A DNA stretch of 64,000 bases from Pedobacter psychrophilus (GCF_001652725.1 NZ_LWHJ01000011.1:248001-312000), one strand, 5' to 3'. Shown: positions 17,688-27,645, counted from the stretch's first letter. Translations and numbers: made by a program. Notes: a model not told the origin generated them from the letters alone.

Positions 17688-18491
17688 ATGGGACAAAAAG
17701 CTAATCCAATAGGACTAAGGTTAGGGATCATCAGAGGATGGGATTCTAACTGGTATGGCGGTAACAAATACGCTGATAAATTAGTTGAGGATGAAAAAAT
17801 TCGTAAATACCTATCTGCTCGTATAGCAAAAGGTGGGGTTTCTAAAGTTGTTATAGAAAGAACTTTAAAACGCATAACTGTAACTATTCATACTGCCCGT
17901 CCGGGTATTGTGATAGGAAAGGGAGGCTCAGAAGTTGATAAGATCAAAGAAGAGTTAAAGAAATTGACTAAGAAAGATGTTCAAATCAATATTTTTGAGA
18001 TTAAACGTCCTGAGCTTGATGCACAATTAGTTGCAGATGGTGTTGCTAAACAATTAGAAGCAAGGATTTCTTTCAGAAGAGCAATGAAAACTTCTATCGC
18101 TGCAACCATGAGAATGGGTGCAGAAGGTATCAAGATCATGTGTTCTGGAAGATTAGGTGGAGCAGAGATGGCTCGTAGTGAGCAATACAAAGATGGAAGA
18201 ACTCCATTACATACTTTAAGAGCTGATATAGACTATGCTTTAGGCGAGGCTTTAACTACTTATGGTAAAATAGGGATTAAGGTTTGGATTTGTAAAGGCG
18301 AAGTTTACGGTAAGAGAGATCTTTCTCCTAATATAGGTGCAAACACTGGTAAAGGTGATAAACCAGGCGGTGGAAATTTCGCTCCTCGTGGCGATCGTAA
18401 TGATCGTGGTGGAGATAGAAAACCAGGAAACCGTAATGGTGGAAACAACAGAGGTGGAGCAGGTGCGGGTGCCCCTAGAGGAAAAAGATAA
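17688..18491 (+). CDS. rpsC: 30S ribosomal protein S3
   Basis: 267 residues, longer than the ~233 of E. coli. Residues 1-215 are the normal S3, with [13 protein letters not shown], a KH domain ([14 protein letters not shown]) and the C-terminal domain ending near GKRDLSPN. The last ~50 residues are a low-complexity Gly/Arg/Asn tail with RGG-like motifs ([20 protein letters not shown]), of the sort common as an extension in Bacteroidota S3. S3 forms part of the mRNA entry channel and its helicase activity. Confidence 0.98.
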   Translation: MGQKANPIGLRLGIIRGWDSNWYGGNKYADKLVEDEKIRKYLSARIAKGGVSKVVIERTLKRITVTIHTARPGIVIGKGGSEVDKIKEELKKLTKKDVQINIFEIKRPELDAQLVADGVAKQLEARISFRRAMKTSIAATMRMGAEGIKIMCSGRLGGAEMARSEQYKDGRTPLHTLRADIDYALGEALTTYGKIGIKVWICKGEVYGKRDLSPNIGANTGKGDKPGGGNFAPRGDRNDRGGDRKPGNRNGGNNRGGAGAGAPRGKR

Positions 18492-18528
18492 TTTAGAAAA
18501 ATCGTTTAAACGAATTAAAGATTAAGTA

Positions 18529-18949
18529 ATGTTACAGCCAAAAAGAACGAAGTTCAGAAAGATGCAAAAGGGCAGGATGAAAGGTTTAGCCTCTCGTGGT
18601 GCAGAATTGTCTTTCGGTTCATTCGGAATAAAATCATTAGAAGAAAGCTGGATCACCAGCCGCCAGATAGAAGCTGCTCGTATTGCCGTAACTCGTTTCA
18701 TGAAGTGAGGGTCAAGTATGGATCCGTATATTTCCTGATAAACCAGTTACCAAAAAACCAGCTGAAGTACGTATGGGTAAAGGTAAGGGAGCTCCAGAAT
18801 ATTGGGTTGCCGTTGTTAGACCAGGAAGAATCATCTTTGAAGCAGAAGGTGTGCCTTATGAGGTAGCAAAAGAAGCTATGCGTTTAGCTGCCCAAAAATT
18901 ACCTGTTCAAACAAAATTTGTAGTGCGTAGAGATTACGTAGAAGCATAA
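18529..18949 (+). pseudogene. rplP: 50S ribosomal protein L16, apparent frameshift
   Basis: The two halves of L16 are both intact but in different frames. The first frame gives 59 residues ([15 protein letters not shown] to TRFMK) and stops at TGA 18706-18708. The rest continues in the +1 frame from GAG 18707 ([13 protein letters not shown] to VVRRDYVEA). The span is 421 bases against 423 expected for 140 residues plus stop, so two bases (consistent with CG of a CGT codon for the conserved Arg in MKREGQ) are missing. L16 organises the A site and an intact copy is expected, so a sequencing or assembly error is the likeliest cause. Confidence 0.93.
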
Positions 18950-18960
18950 TAATAACAACG

Positions 18961-19173
18961 ATGAAATACTCAGAAATAAAAGAACTGTCTAACGAGGAAA
19001 TCGTTACCAGAATTCAAGAGGAGAAAGCAACTTTAACAAAATTGAAGTTTGCCCACGCAGTTTCTGCTATAGAAAACCCTACAAGAATTAACAAGGCGAG
19101 GAAAGTAGTATCCCGCTTAAATACTGAATTAACTCAGCGTACAGCTAAGGCAGCCTCTGAAAGTAATTCATAA
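18961..19173 (+). CDS. rpmC: 50S ribosomal protein L29
   Basis: 70 residues. [18 protein letters not shown] and the second helix [17 protein letters not shown] are characteristic of the two-helix L29, located beside L23 at the tunnel exit. Lies 11 bases after rplP and 14 before rpsQ. Confidence 0.97.
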   Translation: MKYSEIKELSNEEIVTRIQEEKATLTKLKFAHAVSAIENPTRINKARKVVSRLNTELTQRTAKAASESNS

Positions 19174-19187
19174 TTTTTACAGTTGAA

Positions 19188-19442
19188 ATGGAAAGAAAAT
19201 TAAGAAAAACAAGAACTGGGTTAGTGACTAGCAATAAGATGGACAAATCTATTGTTGTAGCGATTGAGAGAAAGGTAAAACACCCAATTTATGGTAAGTT
19301 TGTGAAAACAACTACCAAATTTATGGCTCATGACGAGAAAAATGATTGCGGTATCGGTGATACTGTTCTGATCATGGAGACACGTCCGCTGAGTAAGAAC
19401 AAAAACTGGAGATTAGTTGAAATTTTAGAAAGGGCTAAGTAA
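19188..19442 (+). CDS. rpsQ: 30S ribosomal protein S17
   Basis: 84 residues. OB-fold protein with [21 protein letters not shown] and the C-terminal [17 protein letters not shown] primary 16S rRNA binder. One base separates it from rplN. Confidence 0.98.
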   Translation: MERKLRKTRTGLVTSNKMDKSIVVAIERKVKHPIYGKFVKTTTKFMAHDEKNDCGIGDTVLIMETRPLSKNKNWRLVEILERAK

Positions 19443-19443
19443 A

Positions 19444-19812
19444 ATGGTACAACAGGAATCAAGATTGAATGTTGCCGACAATTCTGGTGCTAAACAAGTT
19501 TTAGTAATTAGAGTGTTAGGCGGTACCGGTAAAAGATATGCATCTATTGGAGACAAAGTGGTTGTAACTGTAAAAAGCGCAATGCCATCTGGAAACATCA
19601 AAAAAGGTACTGTATCTAAGGCCGTAGTGGTAAGAACTAAAAAAGAAATCAGAAGAAAAGACGGTTCTTATATCCGCTTTGATGATAATGCAGCGGTGTT
19701 GTTAAACGCACAAGACGAGCCAAGAGGAACCCGTATATTCGGACCTGTTGCAAGAGAGCTGCGTGAGAAACAATTCATGAAAATTGTATCATTAGCACCG
19801 GAGGTATTGTAA
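19444..19812 (+). CDS. rplN: 50S ribosomal protein L14
   Basis: 122 residues. [19 protein letters not shown] is the diagnostic start, and [15 protein letters not shown] lies near the C-terminus. Located at the subunit interface and the binding site of the silencing factor RsfS. One base separates it from rplX. Confidence 0.99.
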   Translation: MVQQESRLNVADNSGAKQVLVIRVLGGTGKRYASIGDKVVVTVKSAMPSGNIKKGTVSKAVVVRTKKEIRRKDGSYIRFDDNAAVLLNAQDEPRGTRIFGPVARELREKQFMKIVSLAPEVL

Positions 19813-19813
19813 T

Positions 19814-20149
19814 ATGGAAAAGAATAAAAAAATCAAATTAAATATCCGTAAAGGAGATTTAGTTAAAGTAATTGCCGGAGATTCAAAAGGACAGCAAGGT
19901 AAAGTAGTGGAGGTAATAACCAAAACTAGCAGAGTGATTGTAGAAGGAGCCAATATGGTATCTAAACACACTAAACCAAATGCTGCTAATCCTAATGGTG
20001 GTATCAATAAAATGGAGGCTCCAATTCATATTTCTAATGTAATGATGGTTGATCCAAAAACAGGAGCACCAACCAGAATCGGAAGAAAAAGAAATGAAGA
20101 CGGGAAAGTAATTAGAATAGCTAAAAAATCTGGGGAGGAAATTAAGTAA
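19814..20149 (+). CDS. rplX: 50S ribosomal protein L24
   Basis: 111 residues. The KOW motif is visible ([21 protein letters not shown]), followed by the conserved APIHISNVM segment. An assembly initiator protein for the 50S subunit. The stop codon overlaps the rplE start by one base. Confidence 0.98.
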   Translation: MEKNKKIKLNIRKGDLVKVIAGDSKGQQGKVVEVITKTSRVIVEGANMVSKHTKPNAANPNGGINKMEAPIHISNVMMVDPKTGAPTRIGRKRNEDGKVIRIAKKSGEEIK

Positions 20150-20718
20150 TGGCTTACGCACCAAGATTAAAAAATAAATATAAAGAGGAAGTTGTTAGTG
20201 CTTTAAAGGAGAAATTCCAATACAAAAGCATTATGCAAGTACCTAAGTTGCAAAAAATTGCGATCAACCAAGGTGTTGGCGCAGGTGTAACTGATAAAAA
20301 AATTGTAGAATCGGCAATTACTGAATTGACTACTATTACAGGTCAACAAGCAGTTTCTGCTAAGTCTAAAAAAGATATATCAAACTTTAAATTACGTAAA
20401 GGAATGCCTGTTGGTGTTCGTGTAACTTTACGTGATAATCAAATGTTTGAATTTTTAGACCGTTTGATATCTGTAGCTTTACCACGTATCCGTGATTTTA
20501 AAGGTATTAATGATAAAGGTTTTGATGGTAAAGGAAATTACACTTTAGGTGTTTCTGAGCAAATCATCTTCCCAGAAATTAACATCGATAAAATCAATAA
20601 AATACAAGGTATGGATATTACTTTTGTAACTTCTGCTAATACTGATGTTGAAGCATTAGAGTTATTAAAGGCATTTGGTTTACCATTTAAAAATCATAAC
20701 ATAGTTCACAATGGCTAA
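20149..20718 (+). CDS. rplE: 50S ribosomal protein L5
   Basis: 189 residues, slightly longer than E. coli L5 but normal for the phylum. [18 protein letters not shown] and the 5S rRNA-binding loop [21 protein letters not shown] are present. The protein links 5S rRNA to the central protuberance. Its end overlaps the rpsN start by eight bases. Confidence 0.98.
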   Translation: MAYAPRLKNKYKEEVVSALKEKFQYKSIMQVPKLQKIAINQGVGAGVTDKKIVESAITELTTITGQQAVSAKSKKDISNFKLRKGMPVGVRVTLRDNQMFEFLDRLISVALPRIRDFKGINDKGFDGKGNYTLGVSEQIIFPEINIDKINKIQGMDITFVTSANTDVEALELLKAFGLPFKNHNIVHNG

Positions 20719-20980
20719 AGAAGGAATAAAAGCTCGCGAATTAAAGCGTGAGAGAATGGTGGCAAAGTACGCCGAAAAGAGACAAGCATTAAAAGCTGCT
20801 GGAGATTTTGAAGGTTTAGATAAATTACCTAAAAATTCTTCTCCTGTTCGTTTACATAACAGATGTAAATTAACCGGTCGTCCAAGAGGTTACATGCGTC
20901 AATTTGGTATTTCAAGGGTAACTTTCCGTGAAATGGCTTTGTCAGGTAAAATCCCAGGAATTACTAAAGCTAGTTGGTAA
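20711..20980 (+). CDS. rpsN: 30S ribosomal protein S14 (zinc-independent long form)
   Basis: 89 residues, the long form without the four zinc-binding cysteines; only one Cys is seen, in [14 protein letters not shown]. The C-terminal [17 protein letters not shown] is standard. Overlaps rplE by eight bases. A 132-base spacer follows before rpsH, the longest internal spacer between rplC and map; no gene is seen in it. Confidence 0.98.
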   Translation: MAKEGIKARELKRERMVAKYAEKRQALKAAGDFEGLDKLPKNSSPVRLHNRCKLTGRPRGYMRQFGISRVTFREMALSGKIPGITKASW

Positions 20981-21112
20981 CATCAAATAAGTTTTAGTAT
21001 CAAGTATTAAGATTAATACTTGTATTAATTACTTAGACCATAATAAGAATTTAACAGATGGAAGGTCGTTCTGAAAATATCGGAAAGGAAACCACCATCA
21101 TAAAACAATAGA

Positions 21113-21511
21113 ATGTATACAGATCCAATCGCAGATTATCTTACAAGAGTAAGGAATGCCATTAAGGCCAACCACAGGGTTGTTGAAATTCCTGCATCAA
21201 ACCTCAAAAAGGAAATTACAAAAGTACTTTTTGAAAAAGGTTACATCACAAACTACAAGTTTGAGGATAATGATGTTCAAGGCACAATTAAAGTGGCTTT
21301 AAAATATCACCCAATAACTAAAATCCCTGCAATACGCAATATTGATAGGGCTAGTAAACCTGGTTTGAGAAAATATGCAGGTATGGGCAATATGCCAAGG
21401 GTATTAAATGGTTTAGGCATCGCCATCATGTCAACTTCTAAAGGTGTAATGACCGACAAAGAAGCTAAACAACTGAATGTTGGTGGTGAAGTTTTATGTT
21501 ACGTTTATTAA
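21113..21511 (+). CDS. rpsH: 30S ribosomal protein S8
   Basis: 132 residues. DPIADYLTRVRNAIKA at the start and the C-terminal signature GIAIMSTSKGVMTDKEA are present. S8 binds helix 21 of 16S rRNA and, in E. coli, autoregulates the spc operon through L5. The 132-base spacer upstream could hold a regulatory site, though I see no clear structure. Confidence 0.98.
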   Translation: MYTDPIADYLTRVRNAIKANHRVVEIPASNLKKEITKVLFEKGYITNYKFEDNDVQGTIKVALKYHPITKIPAIRNIDRASKPGLRKYAGMGNMPRVLNGLGIAIMSTSKGVMTDKEAKQLNVGGEVLCYVY

Positions 21512-21526
21512 TAGGAGGAGAGAGCA

Positions 21527-22084
21527 ATGTCAAGAATAGGTAAAGCGCCCATATTAATTCCTAACGGTGTTACATTAACAGTTTCGGCTAATAATGAGGT
21601 AACCGTTAAAGGCCCAAAAGGAGAATTAAGTCAGAAAGTAGATTCTGATATTTCAATAGCACAAGAAGACGGAAACATCATTGTTTCTCGTCCTACCGAG
21701 CAAAAAAGACACAAAGCCTTACATGGTTTGTATCGTTCATTAATCAATAACATGGTTGTTGGCGTTACAGAAGGTTATAAATTAGAACAAGAACTTGTTG
21801 GTGTTGGTTATAGAGCTACAAATCAAGGTAATACCTTAGATTTAGTTTTAGGTTACTCTCACCATATCGTTTTCTCGCTTCCTCCAGAAATTAAGGTGGC
21901 AACTACAGCAGAAAAAGGAAAGAATCCAACTATTATCTTAGAATCTATTGATAAGCAATTATTGGGACAAGTGGCAGCAAAGATTCGCTCTTTAAGAGCA
22001 CCAGAACCTTACAAAGGTAAAGGTATCAAGTTTGTTGGAGAGCAGTTGAGAAGAAAAGCAGGTAAGTCAGCATCTAAAAAATAA
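21527..22084 (+). CDS. rplF: 50S ribosomal protein L6
   Basis: 185 residues. MSRIGKAPI start, two L6 domains, and the C-terminal signature [14 protein letters not shown]. Located near the sarcin-ricin loop and factor-binding site. The start is preceded by an AGGAGG-like sequence (about 21512-21519), an unusually good Shine-Dalgarno for this phylum. Confidence 0.98.
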   Translation: MSRIGKAPILIPNGVTLTVSANNEVTVKGPKGELSQKVDSDISIAQEDGNIIVSRPTEQKRHKALHGLYRSLINNMVVGVTEGYKLEQELVGVGYRATNQGNTLDLVLGYSHHIVFSLPPEIKVATTAEKGKNPTIILESIDKQLLGQVAAKIRSLRAPEPYKGKGIKFVGEQLRRKAGKSASKK

Positions 22085-22089
22085 CGATC

Positions 22090-22446
22090 ATGGCAGGAAA
22101 AATTAAATTATCCCGTAGGGAAAGAATAAAAAAAGGAATCAGAAAAAGAATTACTGGTTCTAACGAGCGTCCACGTTTATCTGTTTTCAGAAGTAACAAA
22201 GGAATTTATGCTCAAATCATCAATGATATAGATGGCAAAACTTTAGTTGCAGCTTCTTCTTCAGAAAAAGATTTTAGCACTACAGGAACAAAAATTGATC
22301 AATCTAAAGAGGTTGGTAAAAAAGTTGCTGAAAAAGCTATCGCTGCTGGAATTACGGAAGTTGTTTTTGATAGAAATGGTTATTTATACCACGGTCGTGT
22401 TAAGTCTTTAGCAGAAGGTGCTCGTGAAGGTGGTTTAATCTTTTAA
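22090..22446 (+). CDS. rplR: 50S ribosomal protein L18
   Basis: 118 residues. Basic N-terminus followed by [20 protein letters not shown] and the C-terminal [23 protein letters not shown]. It binds 5S rRNA together with L5. Five bases after rplF. Confidence 0.98.
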   Translation: MAGKIKLSRRERIKKGIRKRITGSNERPRLSVFRSNKGIYAQIINDIDGKTLVAASSSEKDFSTTGTKIDQSKEVGKKVAEKAIAAGITEVVFDRNGYLYHGRVKSLAEGAREGGLIF

Positions 22447-22458
22447 TTAAAATAGAAA

Positions 22459-22977
22459 ATGTCAACTATAAATATAAAAAGAGTAAAAGCAAACGAAATT
22501 GAATTAAAAGATCGTTTGGTAAGCATACAACGTGTAGCAAAAGTAACCAAAGGTGGTCGTACCTTCAGTTTTTCAGCTATTGTAGTTGTAGGAGATGAAA
22601 ATGGTGTAGTAGGATTTGGATTAGGAAAAGCTAAAGAAGTAACTGAGGCAATTTCTAAAGGTATTGATGATGCGAAAAAGAACTTAGTTAAAGTTCCAAT
22701 TATTAACAATACTATTCCTCATGAGCAAATTGGTAAATTTTCAGGTGGTTTTGTATTCTTAAAACCTGCTGCAAATGGTACTGGAGTTATTGCTGGTGGT
22801 GCGATGAGAGCTGTTTTAGAGTCTGCTGGTATACATAACGTACTTGCAAAATCAAAAGGATCATCAAACCCTCACAACGTGGTAAAAGCTACTATCTCTG
22901 CATTGTCTCAATTAAGAGATGCTAGAACTGTAGCACAACATAGAGGTGTTTCATTAAATAAAGTTTTTAACGGTTAA
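22459..22977 (+). CDS. rpsE: 30S ribosomal protein S5
   Basis: 172 residues. Double-stranded-RNA-binding-like N-domain ([20 protein letters not shown]) and the conserved FGLGKAKEV and [15 protein letters not shown] segments. S5 shapes the mRNA entry channel and is a site of spectinomycin-resistance changes in the loop near residues 25-35. Four bases before rpmD. Confidence 0.98.
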   Translation: MSTINIKRVKANEIELKDRLVSIQRVAKVTKGGRTFSFSAIVVVGDENGVVGFGLGKAKEVTEAISKGIDDAKKNLVKVPIINNTIPHEQIGKFSGGFVFLKPAANGTGVIAGGAMRAVLESAGIHNVLAKSKGSSNPHNVVKATISALSQLRDARTVAQHRGVSLNKVFNG

Positions 22978-22981
22978 GATC

Positions 22982-23161
22982 ATGGCAAAAATAAAAATTA
23001 CCCAAATTAAGAGCGTTATTGATAGAAGTGAACGCCAAAAAAGAACTATGCAAGCTTTAGGTTTGAGAAAAATCAATGCTAGTGTAGAAGTAGAAGCTAA
23101 TCCGGCTATTATCGGAATGGTTAAGAAAGTAACTCATTTGGTAGCCATAGAAAAAGTTTAA
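22982..23161 (+). CDS. rpmD: 50S ribosomal protein L30
   Basis: A 59-residue gene at the canonical place between rpsE and rplO. The product runs from MAKIKITQIKSVIDRSERQ through TMQALGLRKINASV to TTHLVAIEKV-like end (VTHLVAIEKV), matching L30, which has this KITQxKSxI...LGLRK pattern. It is a small 50S protein dispensable in some bacteria. Confidence 0.97.
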   Translation: MAKIKITQIKSVIDRSERQKRTMQALGLRKINASVEVEANPAIIGMVKKVTHLVAIEKV

Positions 23162-23166
23162 TTACC

Positions 23167-23613
23167 ATGGATTTAAGTAATTTAAAACCTGCAGAAGGTT
23201 CAACAAAAAATAGAAAAAGAATTGGTCGTGGTACCGGTTCAGGACGTGGTGGAACTTCCACTCGTGGTCATAAAGGGGCGGGTTCTCGTTCTGGTTACAA
23301 ATCAAAAGTTGGTTTTGAAGGTGGTCAAATGCCTTTACAACGTCGTGTTCCTAAAGTTGGATTTAAAAATCCTAACAGAATAGAATATGTAGGTATCAAC
23401 TTAGATGTGATACAAGGTTTGATAGAAAAGTTTGATTTGAAAGCTATATCTTTTGATACATTGAAAGAACATGGTCTTATCTCTAAAAATGATTTAATTA
23501 AAATCATGGGTAGAGGAGAGGTAAAAGTCAAAGTAGACGTTAAAGCACACGCATTTACCGCAGCTGCACAAAAAGCTATTGAAGCATTAGGTGGTTCTGT
23601 TGAAAAAATATAA
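23167..23613 (+). CDS. rplO: 50S ribosomal protein L15
   Basis: 148 residues. MDLSNLKPAEGSTKNRKRIG, the Gly/Arg-rich extension GRGTGSGRGGTSTRGHKGAG and FEGGQMPLQRRVPKVGF identify it. A late assembly protein of the 50S. Three bases separate it from secY. Confidence 0.98.
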   Translation: MDLSNLKPAEGSTKNRKRIGRGTGSGRGGTSTRGHKGAGSRSGYKSKVGFEGGQMPLQRRVPKVGFKNPNRIEYVGINLDVIQGLIEKFDLKAISFDTLKEHGLISKNDLIKIMGRGEVKVKVDVKAHAFTAAAQKAIEALGGSVEKI

Positions 23614-23616
23614 TTA

Positions 23617-24951
23617 ATGAAGAAGCTTTTCACAACTTTATCCAACATTTGGAAAATAGAAGAATTAAGGGTGCGTATTTTATACACACTCTTAATTCTT
23701 TTAGTGTATAGAATAGGATCGTTTATTGTTTTACCAGGTGTAGATCATAACTCCTTATCAAGTCAATCTGCTAAAGAAGGCTTGTTAGGATTATTAAACA
23801 TGTTTGCTGGAGGTTCATTTTCAAGAGCATCTATTTTTGCTTTAGGGGTTATGCCTTATATATCTGCATCCATCGTTGTTCAGTTATTAGGTATAGCAGT
23901 TCCTTATTTCCAAAAAATGCAAAAGGAAGGTGATAGTGGAAGGAAAAAAATCGATCAGATTACCCGTTATCTTACAATTGGTATCACAGCTTTACAGGCG
24001 ATAGGGTATGTAAAATCTCAAATTGCTCCAGAAGCTAGATTATTTGGCGACCCACTATTTACAATTTCTTCTGTTTTTATTTTAACAGCAGGTACCATGT
24101 TTGTCATGTGGATGGGTGAAAAAATAACTGATAAAGGTATTGGAAACGGTATTTCTATATTAATTATGGTTGGTATTATTGCTCAATTACCTTATGGTAT
24201 TGGAGCCGAATTTATCAGCAGACAAAATGGACAAGGTGGTCTTATCGCTTTCTTTATAGAGTTTGTAGCTTTATTTGGGGTTGTGATTTTTACAGTTTTA
24301 GTGATACAAGGCACAAGGAAAGTTCCGGTACAGTATGCTAAAAAGATTGTGGGAAATAAACAATACGGTGGAGTAAGACAATATATACCATTAAAATTGA
24401 ATGCTGCGGGTGTTATGCCTATCATTTTTGCTCAGGCAATTATGTTCGTACCTTCAACAATTGGACAGTTTTTTCCGAACGCACAATCTTCATGGCTAGC
24501 TTCTTTTAGTGATTACACATCACTTACTTATAACTTAACATTTGCTATATTAATTATCTTATTTACATTTTTCTATACGGCCATAACGATTAATCCTAAT
24601 CAAATGTCTGATGATATGAAAAAGAATAATGGATTTGTACCTGGTGTTAAACCAGGTATTACTACTGCAAATTATATCGATGGTATTATTTCTAGGATAA
24701 CATTACCGGGTTCTGTGTTTTTAGCTATCATTGCAATTTTACCATCTTTCGCTATTATAGCAGGTGTAAACTCACAATTTGCTCATTTCTTTGGCGGTAC
24801 TTCTCTATTGATTTTGGTAGCTGTTGTATTGGATACTTTACAGCAAGTGGAGGGTCATTTACTAATGCGTCATTATGATGGTTTAATGAAGACAGGTAGA
24901 ATTAAAGGACGTACACCAGCTGCTGTTGCAGGTACTGGAACCGTAATTTAA
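23617..24951 (+). CDS. secY: Protein translocase subunit SecY
   Basis: 444 residues with ten predicted membrane segments. The plug region (SQSAKEGLLGLLNMFAGGSFSR is in the first periplasmic loop) and the signatures ISASIVVQLL and GIGNGISILIM are present, as are the cytoplasmic ribosome-contact loops (KVPVQYAKKI and the FVPGVKPG region). It forms the channel for Sec-dependent export and membrane insertion and lies, as usual, at the end of the spc operon. map follows after eight bases. Confidence 0.99.
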   Translation: MKKLFTTLSNIWKIEELRVRILYTLLILLVYRIGSFIVLPGVDHNSLSSQSAKEGLLGLLNMFAGGSFSRASIFALGVMPYISASIVVQLLGIAVPYFQKMQKEGDSGRKKIDQITRYLTIGITALQAIGYVKSQIAPEARLFGDPLFTISSVFILTAGTMFVMWMGEKITDKGIGNGISILIMVGIIAQLPYGIGAEFISRQNGQGGLIAFFIEFVALFGVVIFTVLVIQGTRKVPVQYAKKIVGNKQYGGVRQYIPLKLNAAGVMPIIFAQAIMFVPSTIGQFFPNAQSSWLASFSDYTSLTYNLTFAILIILFTFFYTAITINPNQMSDDMKKNNGFVPGVKPGITTANYIDGIISRITLPGSVFLAIIAILPSFAIIAGVNSQFAHFFGGTSLLILVAVVLDTLQQVEGHLLMRHYDGLMKTGRIKGRTPAAVAGTGTVI

Positions 24952-24959
24952 TTATTAGA

Positions 24960-25745
24960 ATGTCCAATAAAATTATCTATAAAACACTTGAACAAATTGA
25001 ATTAATTAGGCATAGTTCTTTATTAGTGGGTAAAACCCATGCAGAAGTTGCTAAATTAATTGAACCTGGTGTTACAACTAAATTACTGGATAAGATAGCA
25101 GAAGAATTTATTAGAGATAATGGAGGGGTTCCGGCTTTCCTAAACTACAATGGATTTCCAGCTTCATTGTGTATCAGCTTGAATGATCAAGTTGTTCACG
25201 GTTTTCCCAGCAATTATCAATTAAAAGATGGCGATGTCTTATCTGTAGATTGTGGAGTTGTTAAAAATGGTTATTATGGAGATTCTGCATATACTTATGG
25301 AATTGGAGAAATAAGTGACGTGGATAAACTTTTATTGAAAGTCACTAAAGAATGTCTTCAATTAGGTGTAGAACAAGCGATTGTTGGAAATAGATTGGGA
25401 GATATTGGCTTCGCTATACAAAACCATGCAGAAAATCATGGATTTGGAGTTGTAAAAGAATTAGTTGGGCATGGAGTTGGTGTTAAATTACATGAAAAAC
25501 CTGAAGTACCAAATTACGGAAAAAGAGGTAATGGAACTAGGTTAGAGGAAGGAATGGTTATCGCTATAGAGCCGATGATAAATGCCGGAAGGGCTGGAGT
25601 TAAATTTTGGGATGATGGTTGGACAGTTTCTACTGTTGATAAAAAATCATCTGCACATTTTGAACATACAGTGGCAATAAAGAAAGGAAAAGCAGATATA
25701 CTTTCCTCATTTGAAGAGATAGAACAAGTTTTAAATAAAAAATAG
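24960..25745 (+). CDS. map: Methionine aminopeptidase, type I
   Basis: 261 residues, pita-bread fold. The five metal ligands are visible: D in LSVDCGVV, D in YYGDSAYT, H in VGHGVGVKLHEKP, E in IAIEPMI and E in HFEHTVAI. It removes the initiator Met from nascent proteins at the ribosome. Its place between secY and infA is the typical one, and a probable internal promoter follows at about 25765. Confidence 0.99.
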   Translation: MSNKIIYKTLEQIELIRHSSLLVGKTHAEVAKLIEPGVTTKLLDKIAEEFIRDNGGVPAFLNYNGFPASLCISLNDQVVHGFPSNYQLKDGDVLSVDCGVVKNGYYGDSAYTYGIGEISDVDKLLLKVTKECLQLGVEQAIVGNRLGDIGFAIQNHAENHGFGVVKELVGHGVGVKLHEKPEVPNYGKRGNGTRLEEGMVIAIEPMINAGRAGVKFWDDGWTVSTVDKKSSAHFEHTVAIKKGKADILSSFEEIEQVLNKK

Positions 25746-25764
25746 GATTTTAAAAATATTTGCT

Positions 25765-25789
25765 TAATTTTGCGTCCCGCTTTAGGCGG
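25765..25789 (+). promoter_or_regulatory. Probable promoter -7 element and leader hairpin before infA
   Basis: TAATTTTG at 25765-25772 matches the TAnnTTTG element and is followed by GCGTC and the short hairpin CCGC/GCGG (25777-25789). The region recalls the rplC promoter, which also has TTTGC(C)GTCC followed by a hairpin. No TTTG is found at the expected -33 position, so the promoter may be weak or activator-assisted. Confidence 0.55.
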
Positions 25790-25816
25790 TGCTAATCAAG
25801 TAAAAATCAAAGAAAT

Positions 25817-26035
25817 ATGGCAAAACAATCCTCTATTGAGCAAGACGGTATCATTAAAGAAGCATTATCCAATGCAATGTTCCGTGTTGAATTAGAGAAT
25901 GGTCATGAGATTATCGCCCACATTTCAGGTAAAATGAGGATGCACTACATCAAAATTTTGCCAGGAGATAGGGTTAAATTAGAAATGTCTCCTTATGATC
26001 TTACAAAAGGTAGAATAACTTATAGGTATAAATAA
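25817..26035 (+). CDS. infA: Translation initiation factor IF-1
   Basis: 72 residues, single S1-like OB fold: [40 protein letters not shown] and the C-terminal [12 protein letters not shown] are standard. IF-1 occupies the A site during initiation. First gene of the downstream infA-rpmJ-rpsM-rpsK-rpsD-rpoA-rplQ run. Confidence 0.98.
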   Translation: MAKQSSIEQDGIIKEALSNAMFRVELENGHEIIAHISGKMRMHYIKILPGDRVKLEMSPYDLTKGRITYRYK

Positions 26036-26036
26036 A

Positions 26037-26153
26037 ATGAAAGTTAGAGCATCCATTAAAAAACGCAGCGCTGATTGCAAGGTGATCCGTAGAAAAGGAA
26101 AATTGTACGTGATCAACAAAAAGAATCCAAAGTTTAAGCAGCGTCAAGGTTAA
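26037..26153 (+). CDS. rpmJ: 50S ribosomal protein L36 (zinc-free form)
   Basis: 38 residues in the standard place after inf[22 protein letters not shown] and then [17 protein letters not shown]. Only one of the usual zinc-ligand cysteines is kept, so it is the C-minus form that does not bind zinc. One base after infA. Confidence 0.97.
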   Translation: MKVRASIKKRSADCKVIRRKGKLYVINKKNPKFKQRQG

Positions 26154-26177
26154 TTTTAAAAAATCAATAAATATTAA

Positions 26178-26555
26178 ATGGCAAGGATAGCAGGTATTGA
26201 TTTACCAAAAAACAAAAGAGGAGAGATCGGCCTTACTTATATCTTCGGTATTGGAAGAAGCACAGCTCAAAATATTTTGAAGCAAGCGGAAATCAACGTT
26301 GATAAAAAAGTTCAAGATTGGACCGATGAAGAATTAACAGCAATCCGTAACATCATCAATGAATCTATCAAAGTAGAAGGACAACTTCGCTCTGAAGTTC
26401 AATTAAACATCAAACGTTTAATGGATATTGGATGTTACCGAGGACTACGTCACAGGAAAGGTTTACCACTACGTGGACAAAGAACCAAAAACAATTCTCG
26501 TACCCGTAAAGGAAAGAGAAAAACTGTTGCTAATAAGAAAAAAGCTACTAAATAA
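26178..26555 (+). CDS. rpsM: 30S ribosomal protein S13
   Basis: 125 residues. [26 protein letters not shown] and the C-terminal [19 protein letters not shown] are characteristic. It lies in the 30S head, contacting the P-site tRNA and the 50S bridge. Followed 16 bases later by rpsK. Confidence 0.99.
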   Translation: MARIAGIDLPKNKRGEIGLTYIFGIGRSTAQNILKQAEINVDKKVQDWTDEELTAIRNIINESIKVEGQLRSEVQLNIKRLMDIGCYRGLRHRKGLPLRGQRTKNNSRTRKGKRKTVANKKKATK

Positions 26556-26571
26556 CTAATTGATTTAAAAG

Positions 26572-26961
26572 ATGGCTAAGTCAAAAAAAGTTACTAAAAA
26601 GCGTTTGGTTATTGTGGAGCCTATTGGGCAAGCACACATCAACGCTACATTTAATAACATTATTATTACCCTTACCAATAACCAAGGACAAACGATTTCG
26701 TGGTCTTCGGCTGGTAAGCAAGGATTTAAAGGTTCTAAAAAGAACACTCCATATGCAGCTTCACAAGCAGCTATTGATTGCGGAAAAGCAGCTCATGATT
26801 TGGGTTTACGTAAAGTTGAGGTTTTTGTTAAAGGTCCAGGTTCTGGTCGTGAGTCAGCAATCCGTACTTTGCAAAACTCAGGTTTAGAAGTTACTTTAAT
26901 TAAGGACATTACTCCACTTCCGCACAACGGTTGTCGTCCTCCTAAAAGAAGAAGAGTTTAA
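26572..26961 (+). CDS. rpsK: 30S ribosomal protein S11
   Basis: 129 residues. [20 protein letters not shown] and the C-terminal [18 protein letters not shown] are diagnostic. Part of the platform at the E site beside the mRNA exit. Confidence 0.99.
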   Translation: MAKSKKVTKKRLVIVEPIGQAHINATFNNIIITLTNNQGQTISWSSAGKQGFKGSKKNTPYAASQAAIDCGKAAHDLGLRKVEVFVKGPGSGRESAIRTLQNSGLEVTLIKDITPLPHNGCRPPKRRRV

Positions 26962-27026
26962 TTAATCGATTTTAAAGATAAGATTCTCCCAATTAAGTTG
27001 GGATGATACTTTAAAAAACAAAAACA

Positions 27027-27635
27027 ATGGCAAGATATACAGGACCAAAATCCAAAATCGCCCGTAAATTCAGAGAACCAATTTTTGGTCCTGATAAGGC
27101 ATTAGATAGAAAAAACTATCCTCCCGGACAGCATGGTGCTTCAAAAAGAAGAGGAAAGCAGTCTGAGTACTCAGTACAGTTAATGGAGAAGCAAAAAGTA
27201 AAATACACTTATGGTGTTTTAGAGAAGCAATTCTCTAATTTATTTAAGAAAGCTTCAGCTAAAGAAGGTATCACAGGTACTAACTTATTGCAATTATTAG
27301 AAGCTAGATTGGATAATGCAGTTTACCGTTTAGGTATTGCTCCAACAAGATCTGGTGCTCGTCAATTGGTTTCTCACAGACACATTTTAGTAAATGGTGA
27401 ATTGGTTAACATTCCATCTTATACTTTAAGAGCTGGAGATGTAATAGAAGTAAGAGAGAAATCTAAAGCTTTAGAAACTATTTCTGACTCTGTTGCAGCC
27501 CGTATGATTAATAAATATAACTGGTTAGAATGGGATGCAAAATCTCTATCTGGTAAGTTTTTACAATATCCAGAACGTGAAAGTATTCCTGAAAACATTA
27601 AGGAAAACCTAATCGTCGAATTGTATTCTAAATAA
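27027..27635 (+). CDS. rpsD: 30S ribosomal protein S4
   Basis: 202 residues, without zinc cysteines. [17 protein letters not shown] start, and an S4 RNA-binding domain ([33 protein letters not shown]) in residues ~95-155. A primary binder of the 16S 5' domain and the translational regulator of the alpha operon in E. coli. A perfect hairpin at 27646-27670 separates it from rpoA. Confidence 0.99.
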   Translation: MARYTGPKSKIARKFREPIFGPDKALDRKNYPPGQHGASKRRGKQSEYSVQLMEKQKVKYTYGVLEKQFSNLFKKASAKEGITGTNLLQLLEARLDNAVYRLGIAPTRSGARQLVSHRHILVNGELVNIPSYTLRAGDVIEVREKSKALETISDSVAARMINKYNWLEWDAKSLSGKFLQYPERESIPENIKENLIVELYSK

Positions 27636-27645
27636 TGATATTATT

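Noticed and set aside
18700-18710. Programmed +1 frameshift in rplP similar to prfB
   Set aside because: The site is AAG TGA, without the slippery CUU or Shine-Dalgarno-like stimulator of prfB, and frameshifting is not an established feature of L16 genes. Kept only as a minor alternative.
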